A stretch of DNA of 64,000 nt from Providencia sp. PROV188 (GCF_027595165.1 NZ_CP097291.1:248001-312000); one strand, 5' to 3'; counted from the first letter of the stretch, positions 20,183 through 28,953 are shown. The notes: a model not told the origin generated them from the letters alone. Numbers and translations: made by a program.

Positions 20183-20701
20183 ATGAATTCACCGAAAAAA
20201 CCGACCGCAAAACTGAAGAAAAAATACCGTAAGACGAAAGAAGAGCTCAACGCAGAAGGTCGTGAGCGTAAACGCGAGAAAAAACATCGCGGGCATAAGT
20301 CTGGTAGCCGTAACCAAGACGGTGCTTCGAATGGTCAAAAAAATGGGCAAAATGTTCAGGCTGACCCACGTATTGGCAGTAAAAAACCAATTCCACTGGT
20401 GGTTGAAAGTAACCAGCCAGTTGCGCGTCCTGTCGTGAAAGAAAAGCCAGTTGCTAAAGAAAAACTGACGCCAGAAAAAGAACTGGAAATGCTGGAAAGC
20501 AACGATCGCTTAGATGAGATTCTGGCACGACTGGAAGATGGCGAAACCATTACTGCTCAAGAGCAGCAATATGTTGATACCTGCTTAGATCGCATCGATG
20601 AACTGATGAATATCCTCGGTATCGAATATGCGGACGAAGACGGTGATGAAGAGGAAGAAGAGAAATTTGATGACATTATGCGCATCTTAAAAAGTAAATA
20701 A
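20183..20701 (+). CDS. yihI: Der GTPase-activating protein YihI
   Basis: YihI stimulates GTP hydrolysis by the ribosome-assembly GTPase Der (EngA). The 172-residue product is highly charged: a basic N-terminal half (KKPTAKLKKKYRKTKEELNAEGRERKREKKHRG) and an acidic helical C-terminal half with ERLEDGETITAQEQQYVD-like text and an Asp/Glu-rich stretch near residue 155. The position just before hemN matches E. coli. ERIC element 2 lies upstream. Confidence 0.93.
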   Translation: MNSPKKPTAKLKKKYRKTKEELNAEGRERKREKKHRGHKSGSRNQDGASNGQKNGQNVQADPRIGSKKPIPLVVESNQPVARPVVKEKPVAKEKLTPEKELEMLESNDRLDEILARLEDGETITAQEQQYVDTCLDRIDELMNILGIEYADEDGDEEEEEKFDDIMRILKSK

Positions 20702-20716
20702 TTTCCTATCTATTCG

Positions 20717-20741
20717 TTCCTCCCGTAGTAAGCGGGAGGAA
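20717..20741 (+). terminator. Stem-loop after yihI
   Basis: TTCCTCCCG and CGGGAGGAA form a perfect 9-bp stem with a seven-base loop, followed by TTCTGCTTAATTTCTC. It is a likely terminator between yihI and hemN. Confidence 0.65.
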
Positions 20742-20916
20742 TTCTGCTTAATTTCTCGCCTATCTTCCTTTTCTTTGATGTTGCATCGGATCTGTATTTT
20801 CTAACATCGCTATAATCTTTGCGGTATAGACTCTTTACATAAATAGCTAAAAAATAATCTAAAGAGATATAATTAACAGTGATGCTTTCGAGCTTGTGGT
20901 CAATTAAGGAATATCA

Positions 20917-22290
20917 ATGTCAGAGCAAAATATCGTTTGGGATCTCTCTCTCATCCAGAAATATAACTATTCAGGTCCGCGTTATACCTCTTATCCAACA
21001 GCCTTAGAGTTCAATCAAGACTACAACGAACAGGCTTTTGTTGAGGCAACCCAGCGTTATCCTGACCGTCCTTTGTCTCTGTATGTGCATATCCCGTTTT
21101 GCCACAAACTGTGCTATTTCTGCGGCTGTAATAAGCTAGTCACTCGCCAAAAACATAAAGCGGATGAGTATCTACAAGTCATTGAAAAAGAAATTATCCA
21201 GCGTGCTGCGTTACTTAAAAACCGCACAGTGACTCAAATGCACTGGGGCGGCGGTACACCAACGTATCTAGATAAGGCACAAGTGAGCCATTTAGTTGGC
21301 TTGCTGAAAAAACATTTTCATTTTGCGCCTGATGCCGAGATGTCCATCGAAGTGGATCCCCGCGAAATCGAACTCGACATGATTGACCATCTGCGCAGTG
21401 AAGGCTTTAACCGCCTAAGCATGGGTGTTCAAGATTTTAATAAAGAAGTGCAAGTTCTGGTTAACCGCGAGCAAGATGAAGAGTTTATTTTTGCACTCAT
21501 TAAACGTGCCAAAGAGACTGGCTTCACTTCAACCAGTATCGACCTAATTTATGGTTTACCAAAACAAACCCCTGAAAGCTTCGCGTTTACATTGAAAAAA
21601 GTGGCGGAGCTCGCTCCCGATCGTTTAAGCGTTTTCAACTATGCGCATTTACCGAATTTATTTGCAGCGCAGCGTAAAATTAAAGATGAAGACCTGCCAA
21701 CGGCGGAGCAAAAACTGGATATTCTGCAAGATACTATCGCAACGCTGACATCCGACGGTTATCAATTTATTGGGATGGATCACTTTGCGCGCCCAGAAGA
21801 TGAACTGGCGGTCGCACAGCGAGAAGGAATTTTACATCGTAATTTCCAAGGGTATACCACCCAAGGAGATTGCGATTTATTAGGATTAGGGGTATCAGCG
21901 ATCAGCATGCTCGGCGATAACTACGCCCAAAATCAGAAAGATTTAAAAACTTACTACGCGCAAGTGGAAGAAAAGGGGCATGCCCTATGGCGTGGATTAG
22001 TGCTAACTGACGACGACTGCCTGCGCCGTGACGTGATTAAAACATTGATTTGCAACTTCCAATTGAGTTTTGCGCAAATAGAAGCGCTCTACCCAATTGA
22101 CTTCAAAACCTACTTCAAAGAAGACCTAGAACTGCTGAAACCGATGGCAGAAGATGGGCTGGTGGAAGTCAGTGAAACGGGGATTAAAGTCACGCCACGT
22201 GGGCGTTTGCTGATTCGTAATGTGTGTATGTGTTTTGATGTTTATCTTAGAAGCCAAATGCGTGTTCGCCAATTCTCCCGTGTCATTTAA
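20917..22290 (+). CDS. hemN: Oxygen-independent coproporphyrinogen III oxidase HemN
   Basis: HemN is a radical SAM enzyme that decarboxylates coproporphyrinogen III to protoporphyrinogen IX, the anaerobic route in heme synthesis. The 457-residue product has the cluster motif CHKLCYFCGC (CxxxCxxC plus an extra Cys) near residue 62, the GGGTPTYL SAM motif near 112 and the C-terminal HemN domain (SMLGDNYAQNQKDLKTYY). In E. coli the neighbour is glnG. Here an ERIC element and the ampC/fimbrial island follow. Confidence 0.97.
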   Translation: MSEQNIVWDLSLIQKYNYSGPRYTSYPTALEFNQDYNEQAFVEATQRYPDRPLSLYVHIPFCHKLCYFCGCNKLVTRQKHKADEYLQVIEKEIIQRAALLKNRTVTQMHWGGGTPTYLDKAQVSHLVGLLKKHFHFAPDAEMSIEVDPREIELDMIDHLRSEGFNRLSMGVQDFNKEVQVLVNREQDEEFIFALIKRAKETGFTSTSIDLIYGLPKQTPESFAFTLKKVAELAPDRLSVFNYAHLPNLFAAQRKIKDEDLPTAEQKLDILQDTIATLTSDGYQFIGMDHFARPEDELAVAQREGILHRNFQGYTTQGDCDLLGLGVSAISMLGDNYAQNQKDLKTYYAQVEEKGHALWRGLVLTDDDCLRRDVIKTLICNFQLSFAQIEALYPIDFKTYFKEDLELLKPMAEDGLVEVSETGIKVTPRGRLLIRNVCMCFDVYLRSQMRVRQFSRVI

Positions 22291-22416
22291 ATGTTCGTCA
22301 TATTTCGTGCTGTAGCGTTGTTGGCTACGTTCGCTAACCCTAGTCACATACTTTTGTATGCTCCTAGGGCTTAGCTTCTCTTGCCGCCTAGCTACAACAC
22401 GAACTATTTAGAACAT
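22291..22416 (+). repeat. ERIC element 3
   Basis: This 126-base imperfect palindrome begins immediately after the hemN TAA, with ends ATGTTC/GAACAT and the ERIC core CCCTAGTCACATACTT...TGTATGCTCCTAGGG. Orientation is the same as copies 1 and 2. It marks the left border of the accessory region with ampC and fimbriae. Confidence 0.85.
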
Positions 22417-22480
22417 TGGATGTTTGCTAGGATAGTTATCTAAAACATTCCAGATTCCAAATTCTTCATATTTCACTGGG

Positions 22481-23623
22481 CTAGTGCTTCACTTTTTCGA
22501 TCAGCTGGTAAGCGGTGTTGATGCGCTCAGGAATTGGGTACCATTGGTTGGAAAGCAGCACCACGGCGATTTTTTCCTCGGGAATAAATACCGCGTAGGT
22601 GGCGAATCCGCCGGTAGAGCCAGTTTTGTTATACAGTGAGCGAGATTCTGGTGGCATCGGTGGCTGAATGGCATCCACTTTTTGCGGTTTCAGTGCCATA
22701 TCATCACGGTTACCTTGTTGTAACTGGGCGAGTGAAACTGGCCACGGATAACTTTCCCACATCAAATCTTGCACAAAAGAATCCGTCATATACACGCCTG
22801 TATGCGTATCTTCTACTGCTTCCTGCCACGGTTTTGCCACGTCGGCGACTTGCATATTAATATCTAAAAAGTGGATCAAATCCTTCGCGTTGGATTTCAA
22901 GCCGTAGGCTTCATTATCTAAAATTTGTGGAGTTACACGCACCGGTTGATGCTGCTTGTTATACCCTTGAGCATAATTTTTTTGCTGATTTTGCGGTACC
23001 TGTAAATAAGTATGCTTCATGCCCAAAGCTGGTAACATCATCTTTTCTATTGCATCAGGGAATGACTGATTAAGTTGCTTAGCAGTCACCATGCCTAATA
23101 AACCCACACCAAGATTGGAGTATGAACGGTATTCACCAATAGGTTTTACAGGGAACCACTGCTGATAATAATGGATTAGCTCCGCGCGGTTAGTCACTGC
23201 ATCCGGAACAAATAGCGATAAGCCTGAAGTGTGGGTGGCTAGATTCATCACTGTTACTTTATCAAATGCGCTATTTTTTAATTCGGGTAAATAATGGCTG
23301 ACGGTTTGTGCAAAATCTAACTTACCTTGTCCTTGAGCATAGGCGGCAAGCGTGGCGGTAAAGGTCTTTGATAAAGAACCGATTTCATACAACGTATTGT
23401 TGCTCACAGGCACCTGAGTCTGTTTAGACTGCACGCCATAGTGATAAATAAAATGCTCACCATCCACGGAAATCGCAACAGACATTCCCGGAATTTGCTG
23501 CTGTTTCATCAACGGTTTAATAATGCTGTCCACATCGGATTGCGTTAATGCCACGCTAGATAGTGAGGTAAATGCCAAACTTAGGGCGACAAGCAGCCGT
23601 CCGCGACGAAAAAGATTTTTCAT
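22481..23623 (-). CDS. ampC: Class C beta-lactamase AmpC
   Basis: AmpC is a periplasmic serine cephalosporinase. The precursor (380 residues from the ATG at 23621-23623) has a signal peptide ending SSVA. The catalytic Ser and Lys lie in GSLSKTF, the Tyr in RSYSNLGVGLLG and the third motif in NKTGSTGGFATY. All three are intact, so the enzyme should be active. An in-frame ATG at 23635 would add four residues, and neither start has a strong ribosome-binding site. It is divergent from the regulator gene ampR, the classic inducible arrangement in Enterobacter, Citrobacter, Morganella and Providencia. Confidence 0.94.
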   Translation of the reverse strand: MKNLFRRGRLLVALSLAFTSLSSVALTQSDVDSIIKPLMKQQQIPGMSVAISVDGEHFIYHYGVQSKQTQVPVSNNTLYEIGSLSKTFTATLAAYAQGQGKLDFAQTVSHYLPELKNSAFDKVTVMNLATHTSGLSLFVPDAVTNRAELIHYYQQWFPVKPIGEYRSYSNLGVGLLGMVTAKQLNQSFPDAIEKMMLPALGMKHTYLQVPQNQQKNYAQGYNKQHQPVRVTPQILDNEAYGLKSNAKDLIHFLDINMQVADVAKPWQEAVEDTHTGVYMTDSFVQDLMWESYPWPVSLAQLQQGNRDDMALKPQKVDAIQPPMPPESRSLYNKTGSTGGFATYAVFIPEEKIAVVLLSNQWYPIPERINTAYQLIEKVKH

Positions 23624-23777
23624 ACAGATATCCATTTAAATAAAAGTTTTAGTTATGATGAGTGACAAACAAGAGGCGGTCACATACCAAAGGAAGAGTG
23701 ATTCTGGTGTTGGAGTATGCGGCTTTTTTGGCATTAGTTAAAACGATATAAAATTCGATGAGGTAAAAGAAAATCTT

Positions 23778-24668
23778 ATGGCTGAAAATGCTCGCTACCG
23801 TTTACCCCTCAATGCACTCAGAGCCTTTGAGGCATCTGCGCGCCATCTAAGCTTTACTCGAGCAGGTATGGAGTTAAATGTCACTCAGGCAGCGGTAAGC
23901 CAGCAAGTTCGTGCGCTGGAAGAACAACTAGGCTTAGAGCTATTTATTCGTTTGCCTAGAGGGCTAGCACTGACCGATGAGGGGTTGGCATTATTGCCTG
24001 TCGTTAGCCGATCTTTCGACCAAATCGAATCATTATTGCAGCAATTCGAAGATGGTCATTATCATGAAGTCCTGAATGTCTCTGTGGTAGGCACCTTTGC
24101 GGCGGGCTGGCTATTACCGCGTTTATCGCATTTTTCCGATCTTTACCCTTATATTGATTTGCGCATTATGACCCACAATAACGTGGTGAATTTAGCTGGA
24201 GAAGGGGCTGATTTTGCGATCCGTTTTGGGGAAGGGCTTTGGCCATTAGTGGAAAATACGCCGTTATTTTCTGCGCCGCATACGGTGCTTTGTGCCGAAA
24301 AGGTCGCTCATAAACTTAAGCATCCCATTGATTTACAAAATTTTCCGTTGATGCGATCTTATCGTAAAGATGAATGGGAAAAATGGTTTTTAGCGGCGAA
24401 TGTGGAACCGTGGCGTGTGAAAGGACCTGTTTTTGATTCTTCCCGTTTAATGGTGGAAGCGGCTTTATTGATGGACGGTGTTGCCATCGCACCAAGCTGT
24501 ATGTTTGAGCGGGAGCTAAGTGCAGGGGATTTGGTTCAGCCATTTGATATTTCCGTGACTCTCGGGGGCTACTGGCTGAGTCGATTAAAATCCAAACCGA
24601 TGACACCAGCTATGACGATTTTCCAGCAATGGTTACTTGAAGAATCCAAAAAGAAGGATCATTTATAG
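23778..24668 (+). CDS. ampR: LysR-type regulator AmpR
   Basis: AmpR senses peptidoglycan recycling intermediates and switches ampC on when beta-lactams disturb the wall. The 296-residue product has an N-terminal LysR helix-turn-helix (LNALRAFEASARHLSFTRAGMELNVTQAAVSQQVRALEEQLG in segments, about residues 11-55). The effector domain carries typical AmpR stretches (VVGTFAAGWLLPRL, TVLCAEKVAH, LMRSYRKDEWEKW, VFDSSRLMVEAALL, GYWLSRLKSKPMTPAM). The 154-base gap to ampC should hold the shared operator and both promoters. I did not fix a binding site there. Confidence 0.93.
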   Translation: MAENARYRLPLNALRAFEASARHLSFTRAGMELNVTQAAVSQQVRALEEQLGLELFIRLPRGLALTDEGLALLPVVSRSFDQIESLLQQFEDGHYHEVLNVSVVGTFAAGWLLPRLSHFSDLYPYIDLRIMTHNNVVNLAGEGADFAIRFGEGLWPLVENTPLFSAPHTVLCAEKVAHKLKHPIDLQNFPLMRSYRKDEWEKWFLAANVEPWRVKGPVFDSSRLMVEAALLMDGVAIAPSCMFERELSAGDLVQPFDISVTLGGYWLSRLKSKPMTPAMTIFQQWLLEESKKKDHL

Positions 24669-24675
24669 GGTGATA

Positions 24676-24705
24676 AATCGGTGCTTAAATTTTAAAGCAC
24701 CGATT
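24676..24705 (+). terminator. Stem-loop after ampR
   Basis: AATCGGTGCTT and AAGCACCGATT form a perfect 11-bp stem with an AT-rich loop. It lies between convergent ampR and the XRE gene. No strong U tract follows on the plus strand. Confidence 0.6.
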
Positions 24706-24751
24706 GTGAAATTAGCTAGGGTGTGGCGAGTATGAATTCAGAAACGTTCGT

Positions 24752-25039
24752 TCAGAAAACGACCGACTCGGCAGCGTAGTAACTTTTTTTATGGTCTTGC
24801 TCCTCGCGGCTGCTAGTTATTTCATTAAATTCTGCAAAGAAATAGGCAGGGTCGACCGAGAAAATAAGAGAGAAATGGTAGAGCGTGTCCACATGAATAT
24901 TCACATCGCCATTTTCGTAGCGAGATAAATGTTGCTGACTGATCCCCAATTGTTCGCTCAGTTGTTTTCCACTGATTCCGTGGCTATCTCTTAGCGCTCT
25001 TATTTTTAGACCGACAGATTTTGATACGATTTTCTCCAT
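24752..25039 (-). CDS. Small XRE regulator (MrpJ-like), IHVDTLY type
   Basis: This 95-residue protein is mostly a Cro/C1-type helix-turn-helix (residues about 9-64: VGLKIRALRDSHGISGKQL, LGISQQHLSRYENG, NIHVDTLYHFSLIF). It resembles MrpJ of Proteus, encoded at the end of fimbrial operons, where it activates fimbriae and represses motility. TAGGAG precedes the start. Its closest relative in the window is the protein at 33326, which shares the QQHxSR and IHVDTLY text. It is the last gene of the regulator group after fimbrial operon 1. Target and DNA site are not known. Confidence 0.82.
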   Translation of the reverse strand: MEKIVSKSVGLKIRALRDSHGISGKQLSEQLGISQQHLSRYENGDVNIHVDTLYHFSLIFSVDPAYFFAEFNEITSSREEQDHKKSYYAAESVVF

Positions 25040-25112
25040 ATCGTTAACTCCTAGGTATATTTATTATGAGAGTTAATTAGATTTTTTATATAAATAGAAT
25101 ATATCGAAATAC

Positions 25113-25340
25113 TTATTTTTCATTGATATCTAGAAGGTCTCTTATACCAATTTCAAAATAATCCGCATATTGCCATAATCTATCTAAATTAATTCTATTA
25201 ACTCCTCTTTCATAACGTGACTGCTGCTGCTCGCTAACACCAATGGTATCCGCAAGCTCCCGTAATGTGATTCCATTCATTTTTCGATAATAAATAATTT
25301 TACTACCGACCATTTTAGATATGAGATAATCTTTAGACAT
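25113..25340 (-). CDS. Small XRE regulator (MrpJ-like), INLDRL type
   Basis: This 75-residue protein is nearly all helix-turn-helix: VGSKIIYYRKMNGITLRELA, then IGVSEQQQSRYERG, then NRINLDRLWQYADYFEI. I chose the ATG at 25338-25340 (MSKDYLISKM) because GAGAGG lies upstream. A longer reading from 25421 adds 27 residues not shared by the paralogs. It is very similar to the next gene upstream (25526), so the two look like a local duplication. An effect on fimbrial or flagellar genes is inferred from MrpJ. Confidence 0.8.
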   Translation of the reverse strand: MSKDYLISKMVGSKIIYYRKMNGITLRELADTIGVSEQQQSRYERGVNRINLDRLWQYADYFEIGIRDLLDINEK

Positions 25341-25525
25341 ATTGAGCCTCTCTGTGAATAAGTGAATACATGGAAATAAATCAATCTTAATTAGATGATT
25401 TATTAAGCCTAATAAGCTCAATATGATTATTAACCTAGCATTAATTCTCAGGTTAAACTATAGATCTAGGTCAATAAATGAAAATTTCTCTTGTTGTCTT
25501 TTATTTGATAATTATCGATATTAGA

Positions 25526-25786
25526 TTATCTATTAAAATGTATTTTTATATTTTTAGTTTCATGTTCACTCAGGTTAAAAAAATCTAATAAATCAACATT
25601 GAATATTTCCGCATACTGGCTAAGTCTATCCAAATTAATACGATTAATACCTCGTTCATAGCGAGATTGTTGCTGTTCGCTAACATGAATCATTTTGGCA
25701 ATATCGTAAAGAGATAAGCCATTCATTTTTCGATAATAGGTTATTTTATTGCCAATAATTCGGGACACAGGGTAATATTCAGGCAT
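25526..25786 (-). CDS. Small XRE regulator (MrpJ-like), INLDRL type
   Basis: This protein has 86 residues from the ATG at 25784-25786 (MPEYYPVSRIIG), with GAGGAG six bases upstream. An ATG one codon earlier is also possible. The helix-turn-helix reads KITYYRKMNGLSLYDIAKMI, VSEQQQSRYERG, NRINLDRLSQYAEIF. The C-terminus DFFNLSEHE resembles the ends of the proteins at 33678 and 40500. It is the first of three regulator genes directly downstream of fimbrial operon 1 (62 bases after the last adhesin), so it may be cotranscribed with it. Confidence 0.82.
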   Translation of the reverse strand: MPEYYPVSRIIGNKITYYRKMNGLSLYDIAKMIHVSEQQQSRYERGINRINLDRLSQYAEIFNVDLLDFFNLSEHETKNIKIHFNR

Positions 25787-25868
25787 CATCAACTCCTCTT
25801 TAATCATCTAATTCGATTATTATTCAATAAAATTTCTAATTAACGAAAATAGATAATCTATTTCTTAC

Positions 25869-26858
25869 CTACTCATAGCGAATATTAACAGTTGCATTAG
25901 CATTTGCGGTTCCTGGTGTTACTATTGCTGCGGTTTTGATATAGCGTGCTTTCCAACCAAAAATATAGTCATTTGCAGGAACGGAATTTTGTTGCACTAA
26001 TTTAGTATTTAACTGAATTGGGGTTCCAGCGTTATTCAGTAATTGCACAGCAATGCCTGTGGCTTTATTTGCTCCACTTAACCCAAGCCGCCCATTTACT
26101 GCATTATCAACAGTATCTGAAGTTACTGTGTATTTTATATTGGTACCTGTTTGGCAACTTAATGTTATCGGAATATTAACCGTTCCTTGGAAATCACCAA
26201 TATTTTTAAATTGGGTGTCATACCAGTCACCTAAATTAATATCATAGGTATTTTTACTGTTTTTTAGTGAACAACTAACGACGTTGATTCGATAGTTTGT
26301 TGGAAGACTTAATCTATTTCCTATAAATCGGGTTCCTGTTGTCGAATTACCTTGAGTTATATAGGCGATTTCTCCACTTCTTAATGTTCCTGAGGATGTA
26401 ATAGTACCTGTTTTTACAATTTGAATATTCCAACCAGAGGGTGGCATAGTCCAACTAGAGCCACTTCCTGCATTTGCTGATGTTATAGGAATATAGCTAC
26501 CTGAACCAAAAGTATTGTAATTGATTCTAATACCTATACCAGCGATACCGGTTGCTGCTATTTTACTGGCGTTAGCTGCCCACCCATTCACATAATAAAG
26601 ATCTTGATATCCACCGCATGCAATTTTACCAGTTGCAACATCTGCAAAATTATAATTACTCGAAAATGCTTGCACATATTGTGTATCAAGAACGGTTCCG
26701 ACTGCTGAAATATTATCGTACTGCACAGTAATTGTTTTTCCTGAAGCTGTACTTCTTAAGTTATTTTGCGGATTTTGAGCACATTCAGCCAAAGAGTAAT
26801 GGGAATATAAAAATAAAGTCCCAATAACTAATATGGTGCGATAAATACGATTTTTCAT
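25869..26858 (-). CDS. Second two-domain fimbrial adhesin of operon 1
   Basis: This 329-residue secreted protein has a signal peptide ending SLAEC or nearby. Residues about 25-195 are rich in Ser, Thr, Gly and Asn and have no close match in the window. From VVSCSLKN onward (about 197-329) it is almost the same as the C-terminal pilin domains of the proteins at 27962 and 35243 (GDWYDTQFKNI, DNAVNGRLGL, KATGIAVQLLNNAGTPI, DYIFGWKARYIKTAA, ending ATVNIRYE). This is the layout of tip adhesins: variable receptor-binding head plus pilin domain. It is the last structural gene of operon 1 and has no counterpart at the same place in operon 2. The receptor is unknown. Confidence 0.82.
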   Translation of the reverse strand: MKNRIYRTILVIGTLFLYSHYSLAECAQNPQNNLRSTASGKTITVQYDNISAVGTVLDTQYVQAFSSNYNFADVATGKIACGGYQDLYYVNGWAANASKIAATGIAGIGIRINYNTFGSGSYIPITSANAGSGSSWTMPPSGWNIQIVKTGTITSSGTLRSGEIAYITQGNSTTGTRFIGNRLSLPTNYRINVVSCSLKNSKNTYDINLGDWYDTQFKNIGDFQGTVNIPITLSCQTGTNIKYTVTSDTVDNAVNGRLGLSGANKATGIAVQLLNNAGTPIQLNTKLVQQNSVPANDYIFGWKARYIKTAAIVTPGTANANATVNIRYE

Positions 26859-26940
26859 TTTGTATACCTTATTAAAGATTTATCACAAGAGTGCTGTTAA
26901 ATATTATTAAGCTATTACAGTACGTTTTTAAGATTATGTT

Positions 26941-27435
26941 TTACTGATATGTCAGCGAAAACTCTAAATGGCTTTTAAAATCCCCAGGGGTAAACATGGG
27001 TTGAAGGCTAATCATTCTTGCGGATAGCGGAATTTCGGCACTTTTGGTGGTGCTATTAATGGCCAGATCTACTGCACTGCCATTTTTAATGGTGGCTTTA
27101 TTACTTTTTTGCGCCAGATGCAGCAAGCTGTTTGTAGAGCTACCTGTATTCACAAAATAGTTATTATCGGTGGCATCGGCAGTGCCATTAACACTGAATT
27201 TGGCATTTTTTGTTGAAACAGGGCAATCAACCAATTTGATAGAAAAATCCACCCATGGGCTTTGCGCAGGGTTGCGATAATTCCAACGGTTTATCTTACC
27301 TAATTCCACGTTATAACTGGTATTTTCAACTTTGCAGGGCATAACCACGACATTACCATGCACATAGATATTGACGTTTTCTGCCATCACTGGCAGGGCG
27401 CACAATCCAAGTAAACTGAATAATATTCTTTTCAT
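26941..27435 (-). CDS. Minor fimbrial subunit, operon 1 (164 aa)
   Basis: This minor pilin has a signal peptide ending VMAE. The pilin cysteines are in MPCKVENTSYNVELGKIN and KLVDCPVST, and the C-terminal beta strand is SHLEFSLTYQ. I chose the ATG at 27433-27435 (MKRILFSLLG) because AAGAGG lies upstream. A reading from 27501 overlaps the preceding pilin gene. It is nearly identical to the 164-residue protein at 34223 in operon 2. It is likely an adaptor or tip-fibre subunit assembled by the usher at 28954. Confidence 0.85.
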   Translation of the reverse strand: MKRILFSLLGLCALPVMAENVNIYVHGNVVVMPCKVENTSYNVELGKINRWNYRNPAQSPWVDFSIKLVDCPVSTKNAKFSVNGTADATDNNYFVNTGSSTNSLLHLAQKSNKATIKNGSAVDLAINSTTKSAEIPLSARMISLQPMFTPGDFKSHLEFSLTYQ

Positions 27436-27445
27436 GATCAGCCTC

Positions 27446-27952
27446 TTATAAATAGGTAATAGTGGCGGTAATATTGGCGGATAAACTGCCTGCGGTACCA
27501 TTGCCGAGTGAGGAAAATGCCCGTGTGCGTAGGGGAATACTGACCAAAGGCTGCCCGTTGGTGGGAACCGTTAATATCTTGGTATTGCCTAGCGGTGTAG
27601 CCCCATCGCCACTTTGCAATTGAATGGCAATATTGGTAGCGGTGCCGCTATTTTTATACAAGCTGGCGATATCGGCACTATCTGCGGTTCCTGTGAACGT
27701 TAATCTCACGCTATTAATAAACGAGGAGCAATCTTTTAATTCAATAGTAAAAGGTTTCCAATCTGAGGCTTTCGTTCCACTATAAAAAGTATCTAAAGGA
27801 ATGGTGGTCAGATCCACATCCACATTATTACCGGTAGATAAATTGCACGTTGCAGCTTTTATATTTCCGGTGAATTTCAAATAGACAGTATCCGCCGCAT
27901 CAGCCGTTATCGAAATATTTAAGAATAGTAGGGTGAGCAGTAATTTTTTCAT
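27446..27952 (-). CDS. Minor fimbrial subunit, operon 1 (168 aa)
   Basis: This pilin-family protein has a signal peptide ending ADA. Its paired cysteines lie in AATCNLSTGNNVDVDL and ELKDCSSF. The C-terminal donor strand region reads AGSLSANITATITYL. Long runs are the same as in the protein at 34727 (for example TFYSGTKASDWKPFTIEL). The gene starts nine bases after the adhesin gene at 27962 and ends ten bases before the next pilin, so it is translated as part of the operon. Confidence 0.86.
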   Translation of the reverse strand: MKKLLLTLLFLNISITADAADTVYLKFTGNIKAATCNLSTGNNVDVDLTTIPLDTFYSGTKASDWKPFTIELKDCSSFINSVRLTFTGTADSADIASLYKNSGTATNIAIQLQSGDGATPLGNTKILTVPTNGQPLVSIPLRTRAFSSLGNGTAGSLSANITATITYL

Positions 27953-27961
27953 TTTAAACCT

Positions 27962-28942
27962 CTATTCATAGCGAATATTGACAGTGGCATTGGCATTTGC
28001 CGTACCTGGTGTAATTGTGGCGGCCGTTTTAATATAACGGGCTTTCCAGCCAAATATATAATCCCCTTGGGAAACATTATTTTGTTGAGTAAATTTTTGA
28101 TTTAATACAATAGGTGTTCCGGCATTATTTAATAATTGCACTGCAATACCTGTCGCTTTATCTGCACCGGTTAAACCCAGTCGACCATTCGCTGCATTAT
28201 CAATTGTATCTGATGTTACCGTGACTTTAATATTGGTGCCAGCAAGACAACTTAGTGCAATTGGAATATCAACTGTACCTTGTGTATCATTAATATTTTT
28301 AAATTGGGTGTCATACCAGTCGCCCATATTAATATTATAGGTGCTTTGGCTGTTTTTTAATGAACAGCTTAATACGATTATTTTCATTGTATTTGCTGGA
28401 AGTATTGCTGTAGTTAAATTCCAAGCCCAACGTGTATTTACACCATTTTCATTACCAAGCCCTTGTAGTGTTCCTATAGTTCTAGCATTCACAGTTCCAC
28501 CAGTCCGAACATAGCCTGTTTTTTGTACTTTAATTTCCCATAAAGGGCTATTAATATTGAGTAATGTACCACTATCTTGCCAAACACTAATTGGTTGACT
28601 TACTTTTAATGCCGCAGTTTCAGCAGTGAAAGTGATGCCTGGAATTGAAGTAGATATAGTTGTATTTGTTATTGGCGGGCTGTTGAGTAATTGTAGCCCA
28701 ATATTGTAGCAACCACTCGGATTCGCAGTTACAGATAAAGGTGCAGTTCCATAAGTTAATTTGATGGTATCTAAAACTTTGGTGCTACTATCGTCATATT
28801 GAATAGTATATGTTCTAGCAGGAATATATTCAGTTCGATTATTTAAATTAGGATTCTTAGCACATGCAGCAGAATAGCCATAACCAGAATATAAAAATAA
28901 GCATCCAATGGTACATGTAAATTGAATAATGAGTTTTTTCAT
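27962..28942 (-). CDS. Two-domain fimbrial adhesin, operon 1
   Basis: This 326-residue protein starts at the ATG at 28940-28942 (MKKLIIQFTCTIG), with AAGGGAA upstream. The reading from 28963 overlaps the usher and lacks a signal-like start. After the signal peptide comes a unique N-terminal domain (about residues 25-190; ACAKNPNLNNRTEYIPARTYTIQYDD begins it, in two parts), then the conserved pilin domain from VLSCSLKN to ATVNIRYE. It directly follows the usher, the usual place for a FimH/MrpH-like tip adhesin. The pilin domain is almost identical to that at 35243, and the head domain is not. Confidence 0.85.
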   Translation of the reverse strand: MKKLIIQFTCTIGCLFLYSGYGYSAACAKNPNLNNRTEYIPARTYTIQYDDSSTKVLDTIKLTYGTAPLSVTANPSGCYNIGLQLLNSPPITNTTISTSIPGITFTAETAALKVSQPISVWQDSGTLLNINSPLWEIKVQKTGYVRTGGTVNARTIGTLQGLGNENGVNTRWAWNLTTAILPANTMKIIVLSCSLKNSQSTYNINMGDWYDTQFKNINDTQGTVDIPIALSCLAGTNIKVTVTSDTIDNAANGRLGLTGADKATGIAVQLLNNAGTPIVLNQKFTQQNNVSQGDYIFGWKARYIKTAATITPGTANANATVNIRYE

Positions 28943-28953
28943 TTTATGTTCCC

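Noticed and set aside
20776..20790. FNR-like TTGATGTTGCATCGG upstream of hemN
   Set aside because: Spacing and the second half-site do not fit TTGAT-N4-ATCAA, although FNR control of hemN would be plausible.
24752..25807. XRE genes as remnants of a prophage
   Set aside because: No phage structural, integrase or lysis genes are present. Their placement at the ends of fimbrial operons and their sequence fit MrpJ-type regulators better.
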